Assembly (NCBI GenBank): GCA_937898545.1
Contig: CALEJV010000003.1
Location: 62,001-126,000, forward strand
Source: an uncultured Candidatus Saccharibacteria bacterium
GTDB taxonomy: Bacteria > Patescibacteriota > Saccharimonadia > Saccharimonadales > Saccharimonadaceae
DNA length: 64,000 bases
Reading direction: 5' to 3'
Position numbers and translations under genes: made by a program
The notes under the pieces: generated by a model
Databases searched by the model: none
What the model was told of the DNA's origin: nothing
What the model saw: only the letters and a program-made list of their open reading frames with translations
Part shown: positions 33,780 to 42,656 of the stretch, in pieces
Numbering within the stretch: position 1 is the stretch's first letter
Layout of the letters: every line of letters begins with the position of its first letter

Positions 33780-36614
33780 ATGTCGGAGCAGATACGGATT
33801 ATTGGGGCGCGCCAGAATAACCTCAAAGATGTCAGCGTAACCATTCCGCGCGATCAGTTTGTGGTGGTGACGGGCTTGAGTGGTAGTGGTAAGTCGAGCC
33901 TCGTCTTTGATACGATCTACGCTGAGGGGCAGCGCCGCTATGTGGAGAGTTTAAGCAGCTATGCCCGGCAGTTCCTTGGCATTATGGACAAGCCCGACGT
34001 CGACTCCATTGATGGCCTGAGCCCCAGTATTAGCATCGACCAAAAGTCGACGAGCCGCAACCCGCGCTCCACTGTGGCTACAGTGACGGAGATTTACGAT
34101 TATTTGCGCCTGCTCTTTGCTCGGGTAGGGGTGCCACATTGCCCGGCTCTTATGCCCGATGGCACGCGCTGTGGCAAGCCTGTCCAGCGCCGGACAGCTC
34201 AGTCTATTATCGACGAGATTATGAAACTTCCTGAGGGGAGCAAACTTATGTTACTGGCACCGATCGTGAGCCAAAAGAAAGGGGAATTTGCCCACATCCC
34301 CGAGCAGTACATGCGCAGTGGCTTTGCGCGGGCTCGGGTGGATGGTGTGGTGTATGCGCTTGATGAGTTCCCGGAACTACAGAAGAGTTATAAGCATGAT
34401 ATTGAACTGGTGGTCGATCGTGTCGTGATGGCACCAACGATGATGAGTCGCATCTCGCAGTCGGTTGAGCAAGCGCTGGAGCTTGCGAGTGGGGTCGTGC
34501 AGGTGTTAGACGCCACGAGTGGCGAGATCACGACGTATAGCCAGCGCTATGCCTGTATGGATCACCCAGGCGAGGATATCCCCGAGCTCGAGCCGCGGCT
34601 CTTTAGTTTCAACGCGCCGCAGGGAGCGTGTCCGGTTTGCACGGGCCTCGGTACACGTCTGGAAGTTGACCCGGAGCTCATCCTTAACCCCAATCTGACG
34701 ATTGCCGAGGGAGCGATCCGCCCCTTCAACCGCTTCAACGCCGAAGCGTGGTACATGAAGCGCCTCGCCGCGGTGGCTGAGGAGCACGGTTTTAGCTTGC
34801 ACGTACCCGTCAAGGAACTGGGTGATGATGCCGTGCAGAAGGTACTGTATGGCACAGGCAAGCAAAAGTATCGCATCCACCTCAGCGGTAATCGCTATTA
34901 CGACTCAACCTACGAAGGAGTCATCCCTAACCTCGAGCGTCGCCATCGCGAGACCGATAGTGAGTTTATGCGCAAAGATATCGAGCGCTTCATGCGGGAG
35001 CGGAAGTGTACGGCCTGCAAGGGTGCGCGGCTCAAACCAGTGGTGCTGGCAGTGACAGTCAATGGCCTCTCCATTATGGATATTTGCAATCTCGACGTCG
35101 CCAATGCGCTGGATATGATAGGCCAGCTGGAATTTACTGCGGAACAGCAGCACATCGTTAAGCTTGTTGTCAAAGAGATCATGGCGCGGCTGGGCTTTAT
35201 GAACAATGTTGGGCTCAGCTACCTCGAGCTAGGGCGAGCAGCCAACACGCTCAGCGGTGGTGAGGCGCAGCGTATCCGCCTCGCGACGCAAATTGGTAGT
35301 GGCCTGCAGGGGGTGCTGTATGTGCTGGATGAGCCATCGATTGGCCTCCACCAGCGGGACAACGATCGCCTCATCCAGACGCTCAAAAATCTACGCGACC
35401 TAGGTAATACCGTACTGGTGGTAGAGCATGACGAAGATACGATTGCGGCGGCTGACTATCTGGTGGATGTTGGGCCGGGTGCTGGCGTGCACGGTGGGGA
35501 AATCGTGGCATGTGGCACGCCAACAGAGGTAGCACGCATGCCACAAAGCATCACTGGTCGATATCTGTCTGGTGCGGAGAAGATCCCAGTGCCAGCGCAG
35601 CGCCGCCCGATTGAGCAGGGCCGTGCACTAATAATCCGCGGGGCACGCGAGAATAATCTCAAGAATATCGACGTCACTATCCCGCTTGGCGTCCTCACAC
35701 TGGTGACAGGGGTGAGTGGTAGTGGCAAGTCGACGCTCGTCAATAGCATTCTCGCGAGCGAGCTCACTGCCCGTTTACATCGCGCCCAAGCAGTGCCAGG
35801 TGCACACGATGCAATCGATGGGGTCGAGCAGCTCGATAAAGCAATTGTTATCGATCAGTCGGCGATCGGCCGCACTCCGCGCTCCAACCCCGCTACCTAT
35901 ACCGGTGTCTTTACACAGATTCGCGAGCTTTTTGCGGGCACGCCCGAGGCGAATATTCGCGGCTACAAGCCAGGGCGCTTTAGCTTTAATGTTAAAGGTG
36001 GGCGCTGCGAGCATTGTCAGGGCGATGGCGTTATTAAGATAGAGATGCATTTCTTGCCTGATGTCTATATTCAATGCCCTGAGTGCCATGGCAAGCGCTA
36101 TAATCGTGAGGCGCTTGAGATCACCTACAAAGGTAAGACGATTAGTGACGTCCTGGATATGACGGTGGAGCAAGCCTGTGAGTTCTTCGCTAACATTCCT
36201 GCGATTGCTCGCAAGTTGACGACGATCAACGAAGTGGGCCTTGGCTATATTAAGCTCGGCCAGCCCGCCACGACCTTTAGCGGCGGCGAGGCACAGCGTA
36301 TCAAGCTTGCTACCGAGCTGAGTCGGCGCACGACTGGCAAGACGCTCTATATTCTCGATGAGCCGACCACCGGGCTGCATACAGCCGACGTTAAGAAGCT
36401 ACTCGAGATTCTCCAACGCCTCGTAGCGGGTGGCAACAGTATGGTTATCATTGAGCATAATCTTGAGGTTATCAAGTGCGCCGACCATATCATCGACATG
36501 GGCCCCGAAGGCGGGCAGGGCGGCGGCACCGTCATCGCCAGTGGTACACCTGAGGAAGTCGCGCATAACCCAGCATCGTTTACGGGGAAGTATTTGCGGC
36601 CGCTCTTGGGCTAA
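33780..36614 (+). CDS. uvrA: UvrABC excinuclease subunit A
   Basis: DNA-damage recognition ATPase of nucleotide excision repair. Two ABC modules: Walker A VVTGLSGSGKSSLVFDT near residue 30 and LVTGVSGSGKSTLVNSI near 645; signatures NTLSGGEAQRIRL and TTFSGGEAQRIKL. Zinc modules show CTACKGARLKP and CEHCQGDG...CPECHGKRY. The UvrB-interaction region and insertion domain are present, and length 944 is normal. A TACAAT box with TG extension (33766-33771) ends 8 nt before ATG, so the leader is 0-2 nt. uvrC lies at the far end of this window. Confidence 0.97.
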   Translation: MSEQIRIIGARQNNLKDVSVTIPRDQFVVVTGLSGSGKSSLVFDTIYAEGQRRYVESLSSYARQFLGIMDKPDVDSIDGLSPSISIDQKSTSRNPRSTVATVTEIYDYLRLLFARVGVPHCPALMPDGTRCGKPVQRRTAQSIIDEIMKLPEGSKLMLLAPIVSQKKGEFAHIPEQYMRSGFARARVDGVVYALDEFPELQKSYKHDIELVVDRVVMAPTMMSRISQSVEQALELASGVVQVLDATSGEITTYSQRYACMDHPGEDIPELEPRLFSFNAPQGACPVCTGLGTRLEVDPELILNPNLTIAEGAIRPFNRFNAEAWYMKRLAAVAEEHGFSLHVPVKELGDDAVQKVLYGTGKQKYRIHLSGNRYYDSTYEGVIPNLERRHRETDSEFMRKDIERFMRERKCTACKGARLKPVVLAVTVNGLSIMDICNLDVANALDMIGQLEFTAEQQHIVKLVVKEIMARLGFMNNVGLSYLELGRAANTLSGGEAQRIRLATQIGSGLQGVLYVLDEPSIGLHQRDNDRLIQTLKNLRDLGNTVLVVEHDEDTIAAADYLVDVGPGAGVHGGEIVACGTPTEVARMPQSITGRYLSGAEKIPVPAQRRPIEQGRALIIRGARENNLKNIDVTIPLGVLTLVTGVSGSGKSTLVNSILASELTARLHRAQAVPGAHDAIDGVEQLDKAIVIDQSAIGRTPRSNPATYTGVFTQIRELFAGTPEANIRGYKPGRFSFNVKGGRCEHCQGDGVIKIEMHFLPDVYIQCPECHGKRYNREALEITYKGKTISDVLDMTVEQACEFFANIPAIARKLTTINEVGLGYIKLGQPATTFSGGEAQRIKLATELSRRTTGKTLYILDEPTTGLHTADVKKLLEILQRLVAGGNSMVIIEHNLEVIKCADHIIDMGPEGGQGGGTVIASGTPEEVAHNPASFTGKYLRPLLG

Positions 36615-36728
36615 GGTAAATCTGTAAGTCCAGTACTTTTTGCTGTACCGAAATTCCCTAGTTAAGGCTGCGTGAGGTTCTTTAAATCAAGAAAGGAGGC
36701 TGAGAGCTTAGGAGTTAACCACTTGCCA

Positions 36729-37184
36729 TTATTGCTGATTGAGCAGTGGATTTAATTCACGACAGAATTTCATACTACTTCGCTCATCGCGAACGCGCGG
36801 TGGAAGGAGTTTCGCGAGACTTCTGGCGTATAATTCGCCGCCGTCAGAGTCCGGTTGCTCATGACGTGTTACAGCTCCGTCTTGATAATAGAATTTCCAC
36901 ACATCGCAAAACCCTGATGGATACTCGTGCTTCTTCTCACGGCAACTCACGCCAGCGTAGATTACCTCACTATTGTGAGCAAAAACGTACGTTTTGCATG
37001 TTTCGCCCTGGCGGATCTGTGCCAGATAGCGTTCGGTCATTTGGCGTGCCGGTGCGTCGTTGCCATACGCTAGGCCATCCGTCCACCACCAATAGACTGC
37101 GAACCCGCCCGCAACCAGTGCCAGAAACAGTACAAGGAGAATGAGTCGTTTGATGCGAATGTGCGGGAGAAATGGTAGCTTCAT
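36729..37184 (-). CDS. Hypothetical small membrane-anchored protein
   Basis: 151 residues: a basic N-terminus, one membrane helix (about 14-33, rich in Leu/Val), then an extracytoplasmic domain of about 115 residues. The domain has four to five cysteines (GETCKTY, GVSCREKK, GFCDVWK, MKFCREL), suggesting disulfide bonds outside the cell. No lipobox or known domain. TATTAT lies 6 nt before the ATG (leaderless). Convergent with uvrA; the 114-nt gap between them shows no clear terminator. Confidence 0.65.
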   Translation of the reverse strand: MKLPFLPHIRIKRLILLVLFLALVAGGFAVYWWWTDGLAYGNDAPARQMTERYLAQIRQGETCKTYVFAHNSEVIYAGVSCREKKHEYPSGFCDVWKFYYQDGAVTRHEQPDSDGGELYARSLAKLLPPRVRDERSSMKFCRELNPLLNQQ

Positions 37185-37329
37185 AACTATATAATACCGC
37201 GTAGTAAGGGATAATGCAAATTTGCTTGCTATCAGTAATCGGCAACAGTATCCGCGCTATGACTCTTGAGGCATGATAGGATAATGAGAGTAATATATAC
37301 GTATAAAACCAAGGCAAAGTTTATCCACT

Positions 37330-37860
37330 ATGAAATCAAAACAGCCACAACCTGATGGGCAATCATATCGCACCGCTATCCTTCGCTATGCCCAGCGCGA
37401 TCAAGCGATGCGCCAGCAGTACTTGGCCGATGGTGGGGTGTGGGATGCATCGCTTGATGCTGAATCGACTGAATTTTTGCGTACGATTGTGGCGGCAATT
37501 GGTTGGCCAACAATACGTATGGTGGGTAAGGAGGCTTCGGCCGCGGCGTGGTTGCTACTGCAGCATTCGCCAGATATCGACTTTATGGAGCACTGCCTTG
37601 AGCTGATGAAGGCAGCGTCACGTGGCGAGGTCGCGCTGCGCGATATCGCCTTCCTCGAGGATCGGGTGTGTTTGCTACGTGGTCGGCCACAGATATATGG
37701 CTCGCAGTTTCAGGGGCGGGGTAAAACCCTTCGTCTCTATCCAGTTCAAGATACTGAGCGGCTTGATGAGCGCCGTGCAGCGATGGGTTTGCCGCTATTT
37801 GCAGAGTACGAAAAGCAGATTCGTCAGATGTATGGCGATGAGCCGCTGGCTGCCAGATAA
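37330..37860 (+). CDS. DUF6624-like protein
   Basis: 176 residues. The central block GWPTIRMVGKEASAAAWLLLQHS, followed by CLELMKAASRGEVALRDIAFLEDRV, GRPQIYGSQF and DTERLDERRAAMGLP, fits the family I remember as DUF6624, of unknown function and widespread in bacteria. No membrane segment or signal peptide. The upstream gap (37185-37329) holds AT-rich promoter-like sequence including TATAAAA. Convergent with the DedA gene downstream. Confidence 0.75.
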   Translation: MKSKQPQPDGQSYRTAILRYAQRDQAMRQQYLADGGVWDASLDAESTEFLRTIVAAIGWPTIRMVGKEASAAAWLLLQHSPDIDFMEHCLELMKAASRGEVALRDIAFLEDRVCLLRGRPQIYGSQFQGRGKTLRLYPVQDTERLDERRAAMGLPLFAEYEKQIRQMYGDEPLAAR

Positions 37861-37972
37861 GAGGCGCAGCACAACAATATTGGATAATCGAACAAAGCCA
37901 AAGCAAAGAGCCAGCTACTCATACGCTGACTTTTTTACACAAATAGTGTGTTAAATAAAAAATGTACTGAGG

Positions 37973-38641
37973 TTATTTCTTTGTTCGCTTGCCCTTACTG
38001 AGTAGGACAGAAAATTGGTACTTGAGCTTATCGCGAGTCGATTTTTGTTTGAGCGCATGGATAGCCATCGGCGCCACAGAGATGAGGATAATAATAATTG
38101 CAGCGACCTCAATATTAACCCCAGCTTTGGTGAGGATTGCGCCTGCAAAGTAGCCAAGATAGGTGAATATGGCGGCCCATAGCGCACCCCCGACGATATT
38201 AAACAGGAGGAACGTATTGTAATGCATCTTGCTCGCGCCAGCCACAATTGGGGCAAAGGTGCGCACAATGGGTACAAAGCGCGCCAGGACAATGGTTAGT
38301 GAGCCATGCTTTTGGTAAAATTGCTCGGCCTGCTCGAGGTATTTTTTCTTAAAAAAGCGCGAGTTGGGCTTGAGAAAAAGCTTGCGCCCGACTTTGTGAC
38401 CAAAGGCGTAGCCAGTGCTATCGCCCAGGATTGCCATAAGAGCGATCGCTGCAACAAAGAGATGAATATTGAGTGGGTGGCCAAACAGGCGAAGGATCTC
38501 TTGATTCACCATATAGCCTGCCGTAAAGAGGAGACTATCCCCTGGCAAGACAAAGCCGATCAAAAGGCCAGACTCTGCATAGACCACGAGCAAAACCGCG
38601 GCAATGCCGAGGCCAGTAATTGCATGTATAAGTGATTCCAT
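37973..38641 (-). CDS. DedA/SNARE-associated family membrane protein
   Basis: 222 residues, five to six membrane helices. DedA hallmarks: YAESGLLIGFVLPGDSLLFTAGY near the N-terminus, GDSTGYAFGHKVGRK, and the conserved ARFVPIVRTFAPIVAGASKM with its essential arginines. DedA proteins act as lipid flippases/scramblases (undecaprenyl phosphate or phospholipid recycling), so a membrane and envelope role is likely. A TATACT box ends 8 nt before the ATG on the minus strand. Confidence 0.9.
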   Translation of the reverse strand: MESLIHAITGLGIAAVLLVVYAESGLLIGFVLPGDSLLFTAGYMVNQEILRLFGHPLNIHLFVAAIALMAILGDSTGYAFGHKVGRKLFLKPNSRFFKKKYLEQAEQFYQKHGSLTIVLARFVPIVRTFAPIVAGASKMHYNTFLLFNIVGGALWAAIFTYLGYFAGAILTKAGVNIEVAAIIIILISVAPMAIHALKQKSTRDKLKYQFSVLLSKGKRTKK

Positions 38642-38770
38642 CGCGCTTTAGTATACCATACTTTGCTCGGGGAAGGGAGTTCTTTGCTGCTTTTGGCCCA
38701 CCTGGCACAAAAATGCTATACTAAAGAGGCAATATTACTTAACTCCGGAAACATATCCGAAAGGAGAACT

Positions 38771-39469
38771 ATGGGAGATAAGATAACACTAAGGATCGAG
38801 ACACGATCAATTCACGGTAAGAAAGTTCGTCAATTGCGCCGCCAGGGCATAACGCCAGCGGTGGTGTATGGTGCTGGTATGGATGCTGCTGATGTGCAGG
38901 CACCAAGTAGAGAGATAGCAAAGGTTGTCGCAGCAGCTGGCCGCCACACCCCAATTCATTTGACAGGGGTTAAGCGGCGCATTGCGCTTATCAAGAGTAT
39001 TGACTACGACCCAACGCGAGTGGGCGTGATTCGCCACATTGCTCTACATGCGGTGCGCGCAGACGAGCCGGTTACGGCAGAGGTGCCAGTGCGCCTTATT
39101 GGTATAGGTGAGTCTGAAGCTGAGAAGAATGGACTGGTCGTGCTGCAGGCAATTGAGAAGGTTGAAGTGAAGGCCTTGCCGATGGATTTACCTGAAACGC
39201 TTGATGTGTCGGTGCTTGGTCTAGCCAGTGAGGGTGACCGCGTGACAGTGGGCGACATCACACTACCTGAGGGTGTTGAACTGGTCGAACACGACGATGG
39301 TCGTGAAGGTACTGCCGATGATGACGTGACGGTGAAGGATCTCGTCATTGCGAGTGCCTACGAGCCAAGTGTACTTGCTGCCGCTAATGAAGCTGCCGCT
39401 GGTGCCGCTGAAAACGCGGATGCTGAAGACGTTGCAGCCGAGCAGGGTAGCGACGATGCAGCAGCATAG
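38771..39469 (+). CDS. rplY: Ribosomal protein bL25 (CTC-type)
   Basis: 5S rRNA-binding protein of the 50S subunit, in the long two-domain CTC form (232 residues). The N-terminal L25 domain has RQLRRQGITPAVVYG and a VRHIALHAV strand; the C-terminal TL5/CTC beta domain contains VEVKALPMDLPETLDVSV and GDITLPEGVEL. An Ala/Glu/Asp-rich tail follows. ATG 38771 has AAAGGAG at 8 nt; the earlier frame to 38663 lies in the leader. TGCTATACT upstream (near 38717-38722) gives a leader of about 40-50 nt, one of the Shine-Dalgarno-type transcripts here. Confidence 0.9.
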   Translation: MGDKITLRIETRSIHGKKVRQLRRQGITPAVVYGAGMDAADVQAPSREIAKVVAAAGRHTPIHLTGVKRRIALIKSIDYDPTRVGVIRHIALHAVRADEPVTAEVPVRLIGIGESEAEKNGLVVLQAIEKVEVKALPMDLPETLDVSVLGLASEGDRVTVGDITLPEGVELVEHDDGREGTADDDVTVKDLVIASAYEPSVLAAANEAAAGAAENADAEDVAAEQGSDDAAA

Positions 39470-39523
39470 CACCTAGCAAGAGATCCTCAGCCAAGTAGCA
39501 CTTGCAAGAGCGATCAATCATAA

Positions 39524-39553
39524 AAGAAACCAGTCGTGTGAGGCTGGTTTCTT
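39524..39553 (+). terminator. Hairpin terminator between rplY and an SDR gene
   Basis: AAGAAACCAG / CTGGTTTCTT, a perfect 10-bp stem with a 10-nt loop, between convergent genes. T-rich tract immediately after the stem is short. Confidence 0.75.
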
Positions 39554-39582
39554 CCGCTATGCTGGCCGTAATTATGCAGTCG

Positions 39583-40383
39583 CTACACCGCGAGGAATCC
39601 GCCATCCACCACAATCTCCGCCCCATTGACGTACTGGCTCATTGGCGTACCAAGCCACAGTGCAGTGCAGGCAACGTCGTCGGGCTGGCCCAGATTCTTG
39701 GCAGGAAGGCGGAGATTGTAGGTGAGGCCAGTCTTGATGATGGAGAAGTCGAGCTTCTTGAGCGCCGCAAGCCCCATTTTCTGAGCACCTGGTGTGCTGA
39801 TACCGCCCGGCAAAATGGTATTTATCTTCCAACCACTCCGCCCAAAGTCTTTGACGAGCCCACGGCTCAGCGCGAGAACACTGGCCTTGCTCATGGCGTA
39901 GAGCGTCATGTCGTAGGTCATACCTTTGAGGGCTTCAATGGAGCTGATATTGATGATAGTGCCTGGTGCTGTGCGGCGAGCAATCATTTCTTGACACATG
40001 GTGAGCACTGCCCGGGTGTTGATCTGGATTGTTTTGTCGAAGGTTGCCTGGTCGATATCAGCGAGCTTGACTGGTGCAAAAATACCGGCGTTGTTGATGA
40101 GAATATCTGGCGTTGGGGTGATATCGTGCCACAGCGCGGTGATAGCGTTGTGGTCGGAGAGGTCCACGATGTACGTTGTGACGGCGGCGTCAAATTGCTC
40201 ACGCAGCTCGGTAGCGGTTTGCTGCAGTGCGTCGGCATCGCGGTCGATAAGCTGGAGGGTGGCACCAGCCTCGGCATAGCGCCATGCGATCGCCTTACCA
40301 ATGCCCATCGCGGCACCAGTGATGAGCACCGTCTTGCCGGTCAGTTTCAGTAATTCGTGCAGGGGAGTTTGATGTGTTGTCAT
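39583..40383 (-). CDS. Classical SDR oxidoreductase
   Basis: 266 residues with the full classical SDR set: cofactor motif VLITGAAMGIGKAIA, acidic residue after strand 2 (LIDRDAD, favouring NAD(H)), INNAGIFAP, catalytic Ser in NISSIEAL, YAMSKAS as the YxxxK pair, and INTILPGGISTPG. The product resembles 3-ketoacyl-reductase or sugar/alcohol dehydrogenase types; substrate unknown. TATACT ends 6 nt before ATG on the minus strand (leaderless). In contrast to the SDR-like gene at 26.2-27.0 kb, all catalytic residues are present. Confidence 0.88.
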   Translation of the reverse strand: MTTHQTPLHELLKLTGKTVLITGAAMGIGKAIAWRYAEAGATLQLIDRDADALQQTATELREQFDAAVTTYIVDLSDHNAITALWHDITPTPDILINNAGIFAPVKLADIDQATFDKTIQINTRAVLTMCQEMIARRTAPGTIINISSIEALKGMTYDMTLYAMSKASVLALSRGLVKDFGRSGWKINTILPGGISTPGAQKMGLAALKKLDFSIIKTGLTYNLRLPAKNLGQPDDVACTALWLGTPMSQYVNGAEIVVDGGFLAV

Positions 40384-40589
40384 GTCATTAGTATAGCATA
40401 ACCAGTATGACTCGGGTTAGTTATATCTATTGCAAGAGTTTACATCTTAGACGTTGAGCTCTATGCGTATAATATACGATATGGTATTCATCAAACGGAT
40501 TAATTTCTTAAAATGAACACTGGAAGCAGAGGGCGCTCGCACTAAACATATAGGGTTTGGAAAATAATCGAAGAAAAGCATTGTCTTTT

Positions 40590-40610
40590 TATTGTAAATG
40601 AATTACAATA
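40590..40610 (+). promoter_or_regulatory. Palindromic operator overlapping the -10 box of the second Fur-family gene
   Basis: TATTGTAA-N5-TTACAATA, perfect 8-bp arms with the same 5-bp spacer as the operator at 26115-26137. The right arm contains TACAAT, which ends 6 nt before ATG 40616, so the operator sits directly on the promoter of the regulator itself. Confidence 0.7.
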
Positions 40611-40615
40611 GCTGC

Positions 40616-41017
40616 ATGGAGCAAGCAGTACAGCGCCGGACAACGAAATACACCGATCGAGTGATCGCGATTCTTCGCCAGCTGCAGCATGCCACCAACG
40701 CCGAGATTGCGGCCGCGCTACGCCACGACTACCCCCGTGTCAGCGCGACCACAGTACACCGCATCACCCAGCGGTTGCAGGCGGATGGGGTAATTGGTCT
40801 TGCACCAGCAACGGCGCACGGCTGCCTGCGCTACGATAGCAGTCCTGTGCTGCATGACCACTTTGTCTGCAGCTCCTGCGACGGCCTACACGATATCACC
40901 ATCGCGCCAGCGCTGCGGTGTGAGCTTGTGCGGCAGGTAGCAGACTGCCTTGTCGATGGGCCGCTCATCATCACTGGCACATGCCATCCCTGTCATCGCG
41001 ATAACCATAATTTATAA
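40616..41017 (+). CDS. Second Fur-family regulator, upstream of thioredoxin
   Basis: 133 residues: winged-helix N-terminus (VIAILRQLQHATNAEIAAAL; VSATTVHRITQRLQADG) and two CxxC pairs (FVCSSCDGLHD; GTCHPCH) for structural zinc. Fewer histidines than the paralogue at 25.7 kb. It could be a PerR-like peroxide sensor, Zur or Fur; the thioredoxin gene 11 nt downstream leans toward redox control, but this is inference. I prefer ATG 40616 over 40598, because the latter lies inside the operator and upstream of the -10-defined start. A possible 11-codon ORF (40481-40516) behind another TATAAT precedes it. Confidence 0.85.
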   Translation: MEQAVQRRTTKYTDRVIAILRQLQHATNAEIAAALRHDYPRVSATTVHRITQRLQADGVIGLAPATAHGCLRYDSSPVLHDHFVCSSCDGLHDITIAPALRCELVRQVADCLVDGPLIITGTCHPCHRDNHNL

Positions 41018-41028
41018 GGAGAAAAATC

Positions 41029-41358
41029 ATGGCACTATACAATACCACTACCAAGCAAGAATTTGAGGAACACGCTCTCCAGAGCGAGCGGCCAGTGCTG
41101 GTCGACTTTTGGGCACCGTGGTGCCCACCGTGCCGCGCAATGGCACCACTGCTTGAGCAGATTGCTGAAGAGACGGAGTTCGACGTCGTCAAGGTTGATA
41201 CCGAAGCAAGCCAAGACAATGCAGCGCTTGCCTTGCAGCACCAAGTGCAGAGTATCCCTAACATGAAGATCTTCAAGAGTGGTGCTGTGGTGGCAGAGCT
41301 GGTTGGCATGAAGCCAAAGCAAGTACTGGTCGACGCTCTGCAACAAGCAGACGCCTAA
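41029..41358 (+). CDS. trxA: Thioredoxin
   Basis: 109-residue thioredoxin. Active site DFWAPWCPPCRAMAP with Cys32 and Cys35 in a WCPPC context instead of WCGPC, and cis-Pro in SIPNMKIF. WCPPC raises redox potential somewhat in studied variants (established knowledge). Cytosolic, no signal peptide. AAGGAG lies 9 nt before ATG, as for an operon-internal gene behind a Fur-family regulator, so it is probably induced under that regulator's signal. Confidence 0.93.
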   Translation: MALYNTTTKQEFEEHALQSERPVLVDFWAPWCPPCRAMAPLLEQIAEETEFDVVKVDTEASQDNAALALQHQVQSIPNMKIFKSGAVVAELVGMKPKQVLVDALQQADA

Positions 41359-41385
41359 ATTTACTCTCTAACAGATTTCCTCCTC

Positions 41386-41414
41386 AGGACCGGTACAGAT
41401 GTGTTGGTCCTTTT
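41386..41414 (+). terminator. Probable terminator after thioredoxin
   Basis: AGGACC / GGTCCT stem (extendable inward through G-U pairs) followed by TTTTG, 28 nt after the stop. Moderate strength. Confidence 0.55.
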
Positions 41415-41583
41415 GTTATGGAGTGTTTTGCTTTCGCTAGCAGCAAGCCCATTAAGCTGGTTTGTCTATTGCTGGATCAAATAACTCTAGGTAGGAGTGC
41501 AAGGTAAAAAGTAGATAATCACAACATATCTGGTATACTATAGGGGCACAAGCAATAGGTAAAACTAACAAGGAGATCGTGTC

Positions 41584-42648
41584 ATGAAAAGAGTAAAAAA
41601 GGTTCTACTTGGCATAGTTATAGTGATTATATCGATAGTAGTCATTATAAGTATTTTGTATTGGGTAAATAGTGCTGAAGGCGAGCGTTTATCTAAGGTG
41701 AAGCAGCGTACTTATGATCAACATAGCTATCTCAAGGGGTTAAACCGTGATGATATTGCGAAAAGTTCTCTGCCAGGCGTAACGATATCGCCAATCAACA
41801 ACCAGCATATCAATGGCTATCACTTTAAGCCTCAGCAGATAAAACACAAGGGGTCGATCATATTATTTGGAGGCAGCGAAGGATCAGTCAGTCCAAATAC
41901 GGCAGCACTATTGTCTCTGAACGGTTACGAAGTATTTGCAATGTATTTCTTCGGTAAAGGGAACCTCCAAAAAGAATTAATGCGTGTGCCGCTAGAGCAG
42001 TTTGAACACATTAAGGCGTACATCTCAGCGAATACTCAGCAGCCAAAACCTCTAACGGTAATTGGTACGTCGAAGGGTGCTGAGCTTGGTCTACTCCTTG
42101 CTTCGTATTATCCAAATGATATTGATAACTTAGTGCTGTACTCGCCCTCAGCGTATGTGTGGCAGGGCCTGTCGATGGATTATTCAAATGTACAGTCATC
42201 ATGGACATATAAAGGTAAGGACTTGCCCTTCTTGAAATTAAGTGATGCATCAGGTTCGGCGACGGCAGGATTCTTCGCTGATATGATTATTGGGCGGCCA
42301 AGAGAATTTGCGACTATGTACGAGAGCATTATCCAGCGAGCCACTAATAAATCAGAGGCTACTATTCCAACGAATAATGTTAGAGCTAACTTGCTTATGT
42401 TTGCTGGCGGCAAAGATAGTGTATGGCCATCGGCGACGATGGCGCAAACCATCAAGCAGCATTATCCGCGTTCGAGCCGCCTTGAGGTGTATCCAAATGC
42501 TGGCCATGTATTCTTCGGCCCACCTGTTATCCGTGGTATGCGAGCTGGAGGAGAATATGACGCGAACGAAACAGCGAAAACACAGAGTGATGCAATTCTT
42601 CTCAAACAGCTTGACTCGTGGACGAAAGACAACGAGCAGAAGGCATAA
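41584..42648 (+). CDS. Alpha/beta hydrolase, BAAT-C/acyl-CoA thioesterase-like, membrane-anchored
   Basis: 354 residues with an N-terminal signal anchor (about 8-28, Ile/Val-rich) and an alpha/beta hydrolase domain. Nucleophile elbow GTSKGAELGLLL, oxyanion region GGSEGSVSP, acid Asp in AGGKDSVWPS and His in NAGHVFFGPP. This is the layout of the bile acid-CoA:amino acid N-acyltransferase C-terminal (BAAT-C) group seen in Firmicutes. It should act outside the membrane on an ester or thioester; substrate unknown. Codons are visibly more AT-rich than neighbours, so transfer is possible. TATACT (41533-41538) and AAGGAG before ATG. Confidence 0.82.
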   Translation: MKRVKKVLLGIVIVIISIVVIISILYWVNSAEGERLSKVKQRTYDQHSYLKGLNRDDIAKSSLPGVTISPINNQHINGYHFKPQQIKHKGSIILFGGSEGSVSPNTAALLSLNGYEVFAMYFFGKGNLQKELMRVPLEQFEHIKAYISANTQQPKPLTVIGTSKGAELGLLLASYYPNDIDNLVLYSPSAYVWQGLSMDYSNVQSSWTYKGKDLPFLKLSDASGSATAGFFADMIIGRPREFATMYESIIQRATNKSEATIPTNNVRANLLMFAGGKDSVWPSATMAQTIKQHYPRSSRLEVYPNAGHVFFGPPVIRGMRAGGEYDANETAKTQSDAILLKQLDSWTKDNEQKA

Positions 42649-42656
42649 ATATCTAG

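Noticed and set aside
40429..40445. TATTGCAA half-site between the SDR gene and the second Fur-family gene
   Set aside because: The second arm does not match at the required spacing.
40481..40516. 11-codon ORF behind TATAAT upstream of the second Fur-family gene
   Set aside because: Could be a leaderless mini-ORF, but it has no codon run or downstream hairpin that would suggest attenuation.
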